This document shows, piece by piece, positions 1 through 8,174 of a stretch of DNA of 36,616 nucleotides. The position numbers and the translations under genes are program-made. The stretch covers positions 1 through 36,616 of the forward strand of contig CACOQX010000009.1 of assembly GCA_902629465.1 (NCBI GenBank), read 5' to 3'. This DNA comes from an uncultured SAR86 cluster bacterium (GTDB lineage: Bacteria; Pseudomonadota; Gammaproteobacteria; Magnimaribacterales; AG-339-G14). The number at the start of each line of letters is the position of its first letter. Position 1 is the stretch's first letter. The notes beneath the pieces were generated by a model. It saw only the letters and a program-made list of their open reading frames with translations. It did not search any database and was not told the DNA's origin.

Positions 1-1551
1 TCTCTCCAAGAAAGTATTATCTATTCCTTAGATATGGGCTCTCTATTAGCAGGTACAAAATATCGAGGAGATTTTGAAAAAAGACTGAAAGGAATCTTAA
101 AGGAGCTTACAAATATACCAAATGCAATCTTATTTATCGATGAAATTCATACAATTATCGGTGCAGGGGCTACTTCAGGCGGAGTGATGGATGCTTCTAA
201 TCTCCTAAAACCAGTACTTGGTAAAGAAGGTATTAAATTTATCGGCTCCACAACTTTCAAAGAATATCGAACCATATTTGAGCAAGACAGAGCCTTGTCT
301 CGAAGATTTCAAAAAGTTGATTTAGTAGAGCCTTCAGTACAAGAAACCATAAAAATTTTAGAGGGTTTAAAAAAGAAATACGAACAACATCACGAATTGA
401 AATATTCGAAAGCCTCTCTCAAAGCAGCTGCAGAACTTTCAGCGAAACATATTAATGATAAGTTCTTACCTGATAAAGCAATAGATGTAATCGATGAAGC
501 GGGTGCAAGATTAAGACTTAACTTGAATGTCAAAAGAAAAACAGTTAATGAGCAAGACGTAGAAAGGGTAATTTCTTTAATGGCACAAATTCCTGAAAAA
601 AGTGTTTCCACAAAAGATCGAGTATCTTTGGGTAAATTAGAAGAAGATTTAAAAAGAGTAATTTTCGGTCAAGATGAGGCTATCCAGAAATTATCAAATT
701 CCATAATGATGTCTAGAGCAGGGTTAGGAGAAGAAGAAAAACCAATTGGTTCTTTTTTATTTTCAGGCCCAACAGGAGTTGGTAAAACAGAAGTTTCTCG
801 TCAATTGGCTAAAATACTTGGTGTTGAACTCATTAGATTTGATATGTCCGAATATATGGAAAGGCATACAGTTTCAAGGCTTATCGGAGCTCCTCCGGGT
901 TATGTTGGTTACGATCAAGGTGGCTTACTTACAGAAGCAGTTACAAAAAATCCTCATTCTGTCATTTTATTAGATGAAATAGAAAAAGCTCATCCAGAAG
1001 TTTTTAACGTACTTCTTCAGGTAATGGACCACGGTATGTTAACTGATAACAATGGAAGACAAGCAAGTTTTAGAAATTGCATTTTGATAATGACAACAAA
1101 TTCTGGGGCATTGGAAATGGCTCGAGAATCCATGGGCTTTCAAAAACAAGATAATACAAGCGATGGTTCTGAAGTAATTAAAAAAACTTTTAGTCCTGAA
1201 TTCAGAAATAGATTATCCGCAATCGTTCAATTTGGAGCTTTAAAAACTGAAGTAATACACACTGTTGTAGATAAATTTTTAACTGAGCTACAAGCTCAAT
1301 TAGATGAGAAACGAGTTGTTCTTGAAGTTGATTCTAAAGCAAGATCTTGGTTAGCAGAAAACGGTTATGACGAAAAAATGGGTGCCCGTCCAATGCAGCG
1401 ACTTATTCAAGATAAAATAAAACAAAAACTTGCAGAATCCATTTTGTTTGGTGATTTAGCTAAAGAAGGCGGAGTCGCAAAAGTTTCAGTTAAGAAAGAT
1501 AAAGTAGATATTAAATTTCTTCCTCACGAAGAAAAAGAGTTAACTACTTAA
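1..1551 (+). CDS. clpA: ATP-dependent Clp protease ATP-binding subunit ClpA (5' truncated by window edge)
   Basis: AAA+ unfoldase that feeds substrates, including N-end-rule proteins delivered by ClpS, into the ClpP peptidase in the cytoplasm. The frame is open from base 1, so the gene begins outside the window; the first Met at 34 is internal (GSLLAGTKYRGDFEKR is the conserved first AAA+ module). Visible landmarks are the first-module Walker B (LFIDEIHT), the sensor stretch GSTT, the second-module Walker A (SGPTGVGKTE), the pore-loop region (GAPPGYVGYDQGG), Walker B (ILLDEIEKAHP) and the C-terminal GARPMQRLIQD. The match to E. coli ClpA is close throughout, so confusion with ClpB or ClpX is unlikely; there is no ClpB-type coiled-coil M domain between the modules. 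It ends one base before the infA stop on the other strand, with no room for an intergenic terminator. Confidence 0.97.
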   Translation, partial: SLQESIIYSLDMGSLLAGTKYRGDFEKRLKGILKELTNIPNAILFIDEIHTIIGAGATSGGVMDASNLLKPVLGKEGIKFIGSTTFKEYRTIFEQDRALSRRFQKVDLVEPSVQETIKILEGLKKKYEQHHELKYSKASLKAAAELSAKHINDKFLPDKAIDVIDEAGARLRLNLNVKRKTVNEQDVERVISLMAQIPEKSVSTKDRVSLGKLEEDLKRVIFGQDEAIQKLSNSIMMSRAGLGEEEKPIGSFLFSGPTGVGKTEVSRQLAKILGVELIRFDMSEYMERHTVSRLIGAPPGYVGYDQGGLLTEAVTKNPHSVILLDEIEKAHPEVFNVLLQVMDHGMLTDNNGRQASFRNCILIMTTNSGALEMARESMGFQKQDNTSDGSEVIKKTFSPEFRNRLSAIVQFGALKTEVIHTVVDKFLTELQAQLDEKRVVLEVDSKARSWLAENGYDEKMGARPMQRLIQDKIKQKLAESILFGDLAKEGGVAKVSVKKDKVDIKFLPHEEKELTT

Positions 1552-1552
1552 A

Positions 1553-1771
1553 TTACTTTTCTCTAAAAGTTATTCTGCCTTTTGATAGATCATATGGCGT
1601 CATTTCTACCTTAACTTTATCGCCGGTTAAAATACGAATGTAATTTTTACGCATCTTACCTGAAATGTGAGCTGTGATTACATGATCATTTTCAAGTTTT
1701 ACTTTGAAAGTAGTATTAGGCATAGTATCTATTACCTCACCAGACATTTCAATTAAGTCTTCTTTTGCCAT
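1553..1771 (-). CDS. infA: Translation initiation factor IF-1
   Basis: The 72-aa S1/OB-fold protein binds the ribosomal A site during initiation together with IF-2 and IF-3. Length and sequence match the family almost completely: MAKEDLIEM start, the [13 protein letters not shown] core and [18 protein letters not shown] near the end. It lies tail to tail with clpA, which is the usual gammaproteobacterial neighbourhood (clpA near infA). No clear Shine-Dalgarno sequence precedes the ATG. The start is fixed by homology to the canonical N-terminus. Confidence 0.98.
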   Translation of the reverse strand: MAKEDLIEMSGEVIDTMPNTTFKVKLENDHVITAHISGKMRKNYIRILTGDKVKVEMTPYDLSKGRITFREK

Positions 1772-1782
1772 AAAATGTAATT

Positions 1783-1896
1783 ATGCCTGAGGAAAAAAAA
1801 GATAAAAAATTTAATTTAATTGGACTTCTCGGGATCATACTTATTGTCAACATATTTTTGGCAATAGCAGCGTACTGGATAGATTCAATCTACTAA
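1783..1896 (+). CDS. Putative 37-aa single-pass membrane microprotein
   Basis: This short ORF was read directly from the sequence: MPEEKKDKKFN is a highly charged N-terminus, followed by a continuous hydrophobic segment from about residue 12 to 31 (LIGLLGIILIVNIFLAIAA) and a short tail YWIDSIY. The pattern is that of a small inner-membrane protein with a cytoplasmic charged head. It is head to head with infA, only 11 bases from its start codon, and no good ribosome binding site is visible. I do not recognise a family. It could be a chance ORF, but the charged-hydrophobic composition and proper TAA stop make a real microprotein plausible. Confidence 0.4.
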   Translation: MPEEKKDKKFNLIGLLGIILIVNIFLAIAAYWIDSIY

Positions 1897-1914
1897 GAAT
1901 TTATCTAATTTATA

Positions 1915-1943
1915 TTGTTTCAATTCTATTTTAAGAGTATAAA
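1915..1943 (+). promoter_or_regulatory. Sigma70-like promoter for the small lipoprotein/secreted protein pair
   Basis: A TTGTTT box (1915-1920) and TATAAA box (1938-1943) are separated by 17 bases, about 30 bases before the lipoprotein ATG at 1975. The spacing is optimal and the position fits a short 5' leader. In AT-rich DNA such matches arise by chance, so this is a moderate call. Confidence 0.45.
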
Positions 1944-1974
1944 TATCCAGAAGAGTTTTTAAACGGAGAGATCA

Positions 1975-2118
1975 ATGCATTTCAAATATCTTTTAATTTC
2001 AACTGTCTTTTTTTTAATATCGTGTGGTGGTGGCGGAGATACGCCAGTTCCACCAGCTCCCTTACCTTTAGGAGAAAACAATGGACAAATTACAGATCAG
2101 TTCCAAATAGTTGAATAA
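1975..2118 (+). CDS. Small CGGGG lipoprotein (47 aa), partner of the downstream secreted protein
   Basis: The ORF encodes MHFKYLLISTVFFLISCGGGG followed by a proline-rich linker (TPVPPAPLPLG) and a short acidic/polar tail ending QFQIVE. Lys4 and the hydrophobic stretch ending LISC form a lipoprotein signal peptide, with Cys17 as the lipidated residue; Gly at +2 predicts outer-membrane sorting by Lol rules. Mature size would be only about 31 residues, so it is probably an anchor or accessory peptide, not an enzyme. An AACGGAGAG ribosome binding site sits just upstream. It is followed after 15 bases by the 1035-aa secreted protein, and the same arrangement (11367-11498 then 9699-11366) recurs on the other strand. 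No named family is recognised. Confidence 0.7.
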   Translation: MHFKYLLISTVFFLISCGGGGDTPVPPAPLPLGENNGQITDQFQIVE

Positions 2119-2133
2119 AATTAAGGAAATATT

Positions 2134-5100
2134 ATGAAAAAATTATTTTTAGTTGGTTTAGTTTTAGGAAGTCTGTCTATTCAGGCACAAACAACGGATT
2201 ATGACAGCGCAAAAACGGATACTTGGGTTGCAGGAAACCCGGCTAATGAAGCTGTTTCTTTGGTAAACCAAATAATCTGTTTTCTGAAAAATGCTACTGG
2301 TCCAAATGTTACAGACTTCCTTGGTAAAAAGTTTAAATCTGTTGTTTATATGGATGAGTGTGAGCAAAGTAGTGGAGGCGGTTCTCTTGATGCAAGTAGA
2401 GGTACGGGGGGATCATCTCAAAATGCTGCTCAAGGAGATTCCTCTAACAACAATAATTTAGCAGAGCAAAAGAAAGACTCTATGATTGTTATTAATGATG
2501 TTGCTTCGAGAGCATCGAATTCAGATCCAATTGTAAGTAAAGCTTGGGTATACATGCCAGATACTGATGGCGGTGGCGGATTTGATAGCTTTGATAGAGA
2601 TATTTATTTAGAAAATACAATTACATCTGGAGTTTCTAACGACAATCCTTATGGCGCTTTTACAATGAGCTATACAATGACTAATACAGCTGATGCTTGG
2701 GGCGGCTCTTTACCGGCCGGTTCAACATTAGGAGAAGGTTATCTAAATATTTCAGGAACAAAAGCTGAATTCATTGAAAGATCTTTCATGTCTAGTGAAA
2801 TGCAAGCCTACGCAGATTTCAGTCAAACTGAGGATGGCGATGTAAAAGGAGTTATTGTTAAGCCAGGTTCAATCGGAGGAACAGGTGGGGGACCTGCTGG
2901 TCCGGGAATGTTTAAGGCATATTATGCTTTTAACGTCGATAAGAGCGAAAACCTTTATTGTGAAAAACTGTTATCTGCCGAGAAGATTTCTTTTGGAGAA
3001 CCAGGAAGCATCATTGCTGCTGCTAATCAGGACGTCATAATTACAGGACCAACAGCGGCAATTAAACCAACAGTTGGGGATGCCTTAACTGATGCTGAAA
3101 TAACTGCAAACGGTTTATCAAAAGCTCCTAAATGTTTATCTACTGCTGCGAGTACAAAAAAGAAATCAGTGTGGCAATATGGAGTTTATACACAGGCTGG
3201 AGCTGAGTATACGGGTGCAACCGATACTAAAAGGGCACCTTTTCCAATTTATGACGTTGCTGGCAGTAAAGAATTAAGAGGTTATGCATCTCACTGGGGA
3301 GTGCATGTAGATTACGAGGTCTCAGACGCGGAAGCTCTCGCTGCTGATTGGAAAAATGAACAAGATGCAAGCGATACAGATATTTACAAACTTTTTCAAA
3401 GCTATGGAAAATTAGAAAAATATACTAACTCATTTCTCTCACTAAATGAGATACATAAAGTTAGAGTAAGACTTTACATTGGTTATGCAAATTCAAATGC
3501 AGAAAGAACTAAGTTTGCAAACTTAGGTTTTGTAGATACCGATTGGGATGGAGCAGATAATACTTTTGGAAATGCTGATGATGATTATGAGGAATATGAG
3601 GGATACTGGGATAAAAATCTAGCGAAGTTTTGTTTTGATACCAAAATAAGTTGGCGAAGAAACGGAGATAACATTAAGACTTTAACAGGTACCTGTTCTG
3701 CTACATCTACTAATTCAACGAATGCTTCTGGTGCGGTGGTTGTATTTTCGGGAGCAGAATGGTTCACCCAAATGGGAGAATGGCAAAGAATTTACCTTTG
3801 GTCTCCAGAATCAGGGACAGATTATGCTATTAGAAAAAATACTACGGATAATCCAACAAGCAAAACTGCTGCAAATGGTATAAAGGTTCAAAGCAGAGAA
3901 TGGGTAGATATTGAGACTGTTTCAGATGCAAATTTCATCTGTCTGAAAAATTGTCCTACAGCCGCAGGAGTCAGTGCTACTGCCAAAGCGGCTTTGGATG
4001 CTATCGTTGCTCAATCAGGAACTGGTCCTCATGTTTCTCCTTATGATGCAACCATTGGCGCTCATTTCAAACAAACCGATTATGAAGCGCCTGCTACGGA
4101 CGGCCAAATCAATGATTTTTGGGGTAATGGTGCTCATTATACTTTTCAAGTAGGAGATTATTGGAATGAAGCTTCTGTCTATATCAATGATGCTAGTAAC
4201 GCAGATGATGTTGCACTTTACAGGATAGAAAACGGAAAATTTTATCAAGGCACAACTGCAAGTGCTCCTAACGAAGTAACCTGGTCTAATGCTGTCTTAA
4301 CCACAGAAGTAAATGAAGTTCTAGCAGTTACAGCAGGTGACGGTAGTCGTCCCTATGCAGGCATGAGACTGGATACTTTATTATCCAATCATTCAATGAA
4401 AATGGCCGATTGGTCTAATAATCATCAATATCGAACAAGAAATATGGGCTGGGCTATTGAATCAGGCTTTTTGGTAGAAAATACTGCCGGTAATAGAACT
4501 AAACTTGAGTGTGACAAGACCGGATCACCAGCTGCATATCATAAATATGGAAACAACAAAGATCACCCAAGAATTGTCACAACTAAGGGAGCTGATGCAA
4601 CTGCTTTAAGACTTTGCTACAACAAAATTAGAGAAGGTTTTGATGGAACTTATTATCGTTTCTATCTCAAGCCTAGAGCACAGTGGACAATTAAAACTGG
4701 TGGAAATGTGGTGAATTTCTTTAAACCGGAAACTATGTATTTTGATACTTCACAAATAAATACCTCAGCTTTGGAACAAGCATCTGGAATACAAGATCGT
4801 GATAAAAACAAGATCATACGATTAGAGTTTTCAGGAGCTAGACAGCTTTGGGGTCTACCTGGTGGAGTATGGGATTTTTGTACAGATCAAGCTTTAGGAG
4901 ATCAAGTCTACAACTGGAATGGTGAATGCTATCGATACATTGATAGATTTGTAATCCCAAACGGACTAAATATCAATACCCTTCCTGATGGTAGTGGTAC
5001 GTCTTACAAAGTTAAAGCTTTAGGGATTGATGAGTTCTTAACACCTACCTCTAATCCTGCAAACATTGGAACTATGTTTGATGGTCTAACTAAAAGCCTT

Positions 5101-5241
5101 TTACCTTCTGAGACTAATCTTAAGAATATGGGGCCTGATGGAGGTTCAAATTCTATAGGAACAAAACCTACAGATGCTCAGCTTGAAGGCTCAGGAAAAG
5201 CTCAAGTTATTCATGGTAAGAAAGTATCTACAGGTAGCTAA
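2134..5241 (+). CDS. Large secreted protein of unknown function (1035 aa)
   Basis: It starts with a clear Sec signal peptide (MKKLFLVGLVLGSLSIQAQ) after an AAGGAAAT ribosome binding site. The mature protein is rich in Gly, Ser, Asn, Asp and aromatics and has scattered cysteines (for example 49, 76 and 334), fitting a periplasmic, outer-membrane-associated or surface protein. A low-complexity Gly/Ser/Asn linker covers about residues 79-110. An Asp-rich stretch near residue 470 (DTDWDGADNTFGNADDD) could bind calcium. No enzyme motif is recognised. Several landmarks recur in the same order in the 555-aa protein at 9699-11366: a VN..(I/L)C(F/L) motif (45-50), a Cys about 27 residues later, NPYG (171-174), a Cys before YGVY (349-352), and a C-terminal IPNG...YKVKALGI block, so they are probably distant paralogs. 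It follows the small lipoprotein by 15 bases and is ended by two hairpins. Confidence 0.8.
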   Translation: MKKLFLVGLVLGSLSIQAQTTDYDSAKTDTWVAGNPANEAVSLVNQIICFLKNATGPNVTDFLGKKFKSVVYMDECEQSSGGGSLDASRGTGGSSQNAAQGDSSNNNNLAEQKKDSMIVINDVASRASNSDPIVSKAWVYMPDTDGGGGFDSFDRDIYLENTITSGVSNDNPYGAFTMSYTMTNTADAWGGSLPAGSTLGEGYLNISGTKAEFIERSFMSSEMQAYADFSQTEDGDVKGVIVKPGSIGGTGGGPAGPGMFKAYYAFNVDKSENLYCEKLLSAEKISFGEPGSIIAAANQDVIITGPTAAIKPTVGDALTDAEITANGLSKAPKCLSTAASTKKKSVWQYGVYTQAGAEYTGATDTKRAPFPIYDVAGSKELRGYASHWGVHVDYEVSDAEALAADWKNEQDASDTDIYKLFQSYGKLEKYTNSFLSLNEIHKVRVRLYIGYANSNAERTKFANLGFVDTDWDGADNTFGNADDDYEEYEGYWDKNLAKFCFDTKISWRRNGDNIKTLTGTCSATSTNSTNASGAVVVFSGAEWFTQMGEWQRIYLWSPESGTDYAIRKNTTDNPTSKTAANGIKVQSREWVDIETVSDANFICLKNCPTAAGVSATAKAALDAIVAQSGTGPHVSPYDATIGAHFKQTDYEAPATDGQINDFWGNGAHYTFQVGDYWNEASVYINDASNADDVALYRIENGKFYQGTTASAPNEVTWSNAVLTTEVNEVLAVTAGDGSRPYAGMRLDTLLSNHSMKMADWSNNHQYRTRNMGWAIESGFLVENTAGNRTKLECDKTGSPAAYHKYGNNKDHPRIVTTKGADATALRLCYNKIREGFDGTYYRFYLKPRAQWTIKTGGNVVNFFKPETMYFDTSQINTSALEQASGIQDRDKNKIIRLEFSGARQLWGLPGGVWDFCTDQALGDQVYNWNGECYRYIDRFVIPNGLNINTLPDGSGTSYKVKALGIDEFLTPTSNPANIGTMFDGLTKSLLPSETNLKNMGPDGGSNSIGTKPTDAQLEGSGKAQVIHGKKVSTGS

Positions 5242-5246
5242 ATAAT

Positions 5247-5272
5247 AAAAAGTCTCTCATGAGAGATTTTTA
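5247..5272 (+). terminator. Possible rho-independent terminator after the secreted-protein gene
   Basis: A perfect palindrome TCTCTCATGAGAGA (5253-5266) is flanked by AAAA before and a T-run after. It is short and self-complementary through its centre, so the hairpin is weaker than the next one at 5281. Confidence 0.45.
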
Positions 5273-5280
5273 ATTAGACA

Positions 5281-5312
5281 AGAAAAGCCTTCCACAGAAG
5301 GCTTTTCTTTTA
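5281..5312. terminator. Strong, probably bidirectional rho-independent terminator
   Basis: A perfect 12-bp stem (AGAAAAGCCTTC, 5281-5292, pairing with 5297-5308) encloses a CACA loop and is followed by TTTATT. A-rich sequence within the stem provides T-rich sequence for the opposite direction. It lies between convergent genes (2134-5241 plus, 5482-6339 minus) and could stop transcription from both sides. Confidence 0.8.
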
Positions 5313-5481
5313 TTGTCATACAAAGTACCACTATAAGACTAACGATAATCTATACCCGAATAGTATTAAAAATGTATCTACATATAAGTTGAATAACTTA
5401 AAAGCTTGTGTCGTAGTTGGTCTTTAGAATAAATTAGATACTGCTTCGGCTGGATATCAATTTTATTCTGCAAATTGGTCT

Positions 5482-6339
5482 TTATAAGGATTCTAAAAAA
5501 TCTTTTAAAGCCAAACCAATTTCATTAGGAGAATGCTCTTGAATGAAATGATTACCTTTGACAGTTACTTCTTTTAAGTTTTTCCACGACCTAACAAATT
5601 CTCTTTGGTCACCAACAAGAATACTTCCTGGATCTGCATTGATAAATAATTTAGGTATATCGGAATTTTGATGAAATTTTCCATTTTTAGTTACTTCACT
5701 TACGACTGCTTCAGGTTCTCCCTCAATAGGTATTTGTCTTGGCCAAGTTAGAGTAGGGCGTCTATCTTCTCCTGAATTTTTAAAAGGACGAATGTATTCT
5801 GTATTTTCTTCATCTGTAAATCCATTAGCAGAATCATTTAATAAAATTCTTTCAACAAAAACATTTTTTTCTAGAACGATTTCTTCGCCGGCATCAGATC
5901 GCATTAATTGAAATATATTTCTAGCATTTTCTGGCCACTGGTTCCAAGTTAATGGCATTACAATAGCCTCCATAAAAGTTATAGATTTTATTCTGTCTGG
6001 ATTCTCTCTTGCATACTGAAAACCCATAGCAGAACCCCAATCATGAATAACTAAGTTAATTTCATTGCCAAGTTCTAGAGAATCTAAAAGAGCAGCTAAA
6101 TATTTATATTGTCCATGATACTGATAATCGGGGTTATCTACTCCATCTAGTTTTTCAGAATCTCCCATTCCAATAAGGTCTGGAACTACAATTCTCCCCA
6201 GACCCTTAACTGAGGGAGTGATGTTTCGCCATAAAAAAGAAGAGGCCGGATTACCATGTAAAAAGACGATGGATTGACCTTCTCCAGAATCTAAAAAAGC
6301 CATTTGCTTTCCGAGTATTTCCTTATAATTTTTACTCAT
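5482..6339 (-). CDS. Haloalkane dehalogenase, class II (LinB/DhaA-like)
   Basis: Alpha/beta-hydrolase predicted to cleave carbon-halogen bonds of haloalkanes hydrolytically, giving alcohol and halide in the cytoplasm. The full HLD-II set is visible: HGNP with the halide-stabilising Asn30, nucleophile Asp100 followed by halide-binding Trp101 (VIHDWGSAMG), catalytic acid Glu124 (MEAIVMP), and catalytic His264 (GNHFIQEHSP). RRPTLTWPRQIPI and PKLFINADPG also match the LinB subfamily closely, so this is a more secure dehalogenase than the other hydrolases in the window. Length 285 aa is normal and no signal peptide is present. A good ribosome binding site (GAGGAG) precedes the ATG. It stands alone, divergent from the metallopeptidase-cupredoxin gene. 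The natural substrate is unknown. Confidence 0.93.
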   Translation of the reverse strand: MSKNYKEILGKQMAFLDSGEGQSIVFLHGNPASSFLWRNITPSVKGLGRIVVPDLIGMGDSEKLDGVDNPDYQYHGQYKYLAALLDSLELGNEINLVIHDWGSAMGFQYARENPDRIKSITFMEAIVMPLTWNQWPENARNIFQLMRSDAGEEIVLEKNVFVERILLNDSANGFTDEENTEYIRPFKNSGEDRRPTLTWPRQIPIEGEPEAVVSEVTKNGKFHQNSDIPKLFINADPGSILVGDQREFVRSWKNLKEVTVKGNHFIQEHSPNEIGLALKDFLESL

Positions 6340-6470
6340 CTTTCAACTCCTCACTATAAAAAAAATATATATTATCACAATCGTAATTTGGTCCTATTGC
6401 CGCGAGTTTAAATAAAGCGCTAAAACGGAAATATGTTTCCTGGATTTAATGTTTGATATAAGGTGGTCTT

Positions 6471-8165
6471 ATGAACAATAAATATTTTCTTATCTTTTTG
6501 GTAACTTTTCTTATAACTTCATGCGGTGGTGGTGGTGGTTCAGCCCCTCCAGGACAACCGCCTGAACCTACCATTAGTAATTTGAATATTTCAAATTCTT
6601 GTAAAAAGGCCTGGTATACATCTACTTTTCCAGATCCTACTTCCACCAATACAGTTTTTAATAATTATTCTTTTTTTTGGCAACAAACTTCGTTTGAAGC
6701 AATGCCAAACTGTCGTAATGTCTATGAGGCTACCGATGCTATCACTGATACAGGAGGCGTAGATTGGGAAGATTACGTGAAAGAAATTGTAGATTATTCA
6801 AAATATACTCTCGGTCAAATAGTACCTGTTAATATTTTTATTCTAGGAGCCAACCCTACGAGCTCTGTAAATACTGCTGAAAAAGCTTCTTACAATACTG
6901 ACTTTCAAACTGTTCAAGCTAGAGTTGGTTCAAATTATGCTTCCGACCTCGCTAATGGAGATATTTTTCCTATAGAATCGGCTGGAGGTGGTTATTCTTT
7001 TGAGGCTGCACCGAATGGCGCTGATATACAATTACCTCAGGCGCTAGTTTGGGGTCAAAGTGGATTCTCCAATGATAATGAGAAAATACAAGCATCTTTT
7101 AAGATAATTGCTCATGAGTACTTTCATGTCTACCAAAATTCCATAAAGTTTTACAACGAAGCTAGTAAAACTATTTCTATTCCCAAAACTTGGCAATCAA
7201 ATCCTAATATAGTCAACAATCCATCCGGCGATCCTGCTTATTTTCCATGGTGGATTGAAGAGGGTGGTGCAGACTTTGGTGCTATAGTTTTGTCAGCTAA
7301 ATATGCTAATACCAAATCAGGTATAAACGTAAGTACTGTTATAAATCCTGTCCAACAATTTGAAGACCACTTTAAAAAAGCTCATGAACTTTTTGCAGCT
7401 GATGCAAATTTAAAACTCAGTAGCTACAATTTACCACCATCTTCTCCGCCTGATTATGCATATCAAGTTGGAACCGCAGCGTTCTTGTACGCTTGGTATA
7501 AAGACGAAAGAAACTTTAATGCCGCTATGACAAAATATTATACCGACTGGCAAGAAGCTGAATTAAATAGATCGGGTAAAGGTTTTGAAGATGCTTTTGA
7601 AGATGCATTTTGGAAAAACAATACCGAATATTACACTCTTGATGAATTTGATACAGAATTTCGAACATGGATAAGAGCTGGAGATGCAAACAACCGTTGG
7701 GCCATTGTTGCTAAAACAGCAAATCAAATCATTCATGCTAACATAGAGCCTTCTACACCAAATACTCCAAATTCAACCTGGAAAACCATTGCGGTGTCAG
7801 CTGCAGCTAAAGTCATTGATAATGGCGGAGTTAATAAATATTTTATTGACGGTATCCAACAAAAAACACTTGTTGTCAAAGCAGGTAGTAATTATAAATT
7901 TTCTCATGGTTCTACTCATCCAATAAGATTTTCTACCACTCCAGATGGTACTCATGGAGGAGGAGATGCTTACACTCTAGGAGTAACTGTAAATTCGGGT
8001 ACTGAGGTATCTATTACTGTACCAAATTCGTCAAGTACTAAAACCTTATACTATTACTGTGCGAACCATCCAGGTATGGGCGGGAAAATAAAAATAGTAG
8101 AACAAACCTCAAGTGGTTCTAATCCAGTAGGAGGTAGCCCAGGCAACCCAAACCCAGGCTACTAA
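6471..8165 (+). CDS. Outer-membrane lipoprotein with HEXXH metallopeptidase-like and cupredoxin-like domains
   Basis: The 564-aa protein has a lipoprotein signal (hydrophobic stretch ending LITSC, Cys18, then GGGGG; Gly at +2 suggests the outer membrane). The central region contains a zincin motif H215-E-Y-F-H219 and, about 44 residues later, WWIEEGGADF, in which Glu264 fits the third zinc ligand of gluzincin-type peptidases. The C-terminal part (about 437-545) resembles a cupredoxin: His483 (STHPIRFS) and the cluster Cys530, His533, Met536 (YYYCANHPGMGG) form a type I copper-like ligand set. A Gly/Pro/Asn tail ends the protein. A combined peptidase and copper domain on the cell surface is unusual; substrate and activity are unknown. 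The RBS AAGGTGG precedes the ATG. It is followed by a hairpin and a membrane-protein gene. Confidence 0.8.
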   Translation: MNNKYFLIFLVTFLITSCGGGGGSAPPGQPPEPTISNLNISNSCKKAWYTSTFPDPTSTNTVFNNYSFFWQQTSFEAMPNCRNVYEATDAITDTGGVDWEDYVKEIVDYSKYTLGQIVPVNIFILGANPTSSVNTAEKASYNTDFQTVQARVGSNYASDLANGDIFPIESAGGGYSFEAAPNGADIQLPQALVWGQSGFSNDNEKIQASFKIIAHEYFHVYQNSIKFYNEASKTISIPKTWQSNPNIVNNPSGDPAYFPWWIEEGGADFGAIVLSAKYANTKSGINVSTVINPVQQFEDHFKKAHELFAADANLKLSSYNLPPSSPPDYAYQVGTAAFLYAWYKDERNFNAAMTKYYTDWQEAELNRSGKGFEDAFEDAFWKNNTEYYTLDEFDTEFRTWIRAGDANNRWAIVAKTANQIIHANIEPSTPNTPNSTWKTIAVSAAAKVIDNGGVNKYFIDGIQQKTLVVKAGSNYKFSHGSTHPIRFSTTPDGTHGGGDAYTLGVTVNSGTEVSITVPNSSSTKTLYYYCANHPGMGGKIKIVEQTSSGSNPVGGSPGNPNPGY

Positions 8166-8174
8166 TACTAAGTT

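Noticed and set aside
390-611. Minus-strand ORF inside clpA, and many similar short ORFs inside other genes (for example 2164-2367, 4015-4248, 13592-13876, 26976-27248)
   Set aside because: They are antisense or out-of-frame shadows of well-supported genes, with no ribosome binding sites and no protein-like composition.
5313-5481. Possible small RNA or gene between the terminator and the dehalogenase 3' end
   Set aside because: No ORF with a start signal, no strong promoter and no stable hairpin; it appears to be plain AT-rich spacer.
6353-6380. Promoter TTGTGA-16-TATAGT for the class II dehalogenase
   Set aside because: The -10 box lies so close to the Shine-Dalgarno sequence that the transcript would start inside it.
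6427-6440. GGAAATATGTTTCC palindrome upstream of the metallopeptidase gene as an operator
   Set aside because: Short, AT-centred and single; no partner repeat or promoter element supports it.
6446-6649. 67-aa minus-strand ORF with a proline run opposite the metallopeptidase lipoprotein start
   Set aside because: The proline run is the complement of the GGT glycine codons in the lipobox region; it is a shadow.
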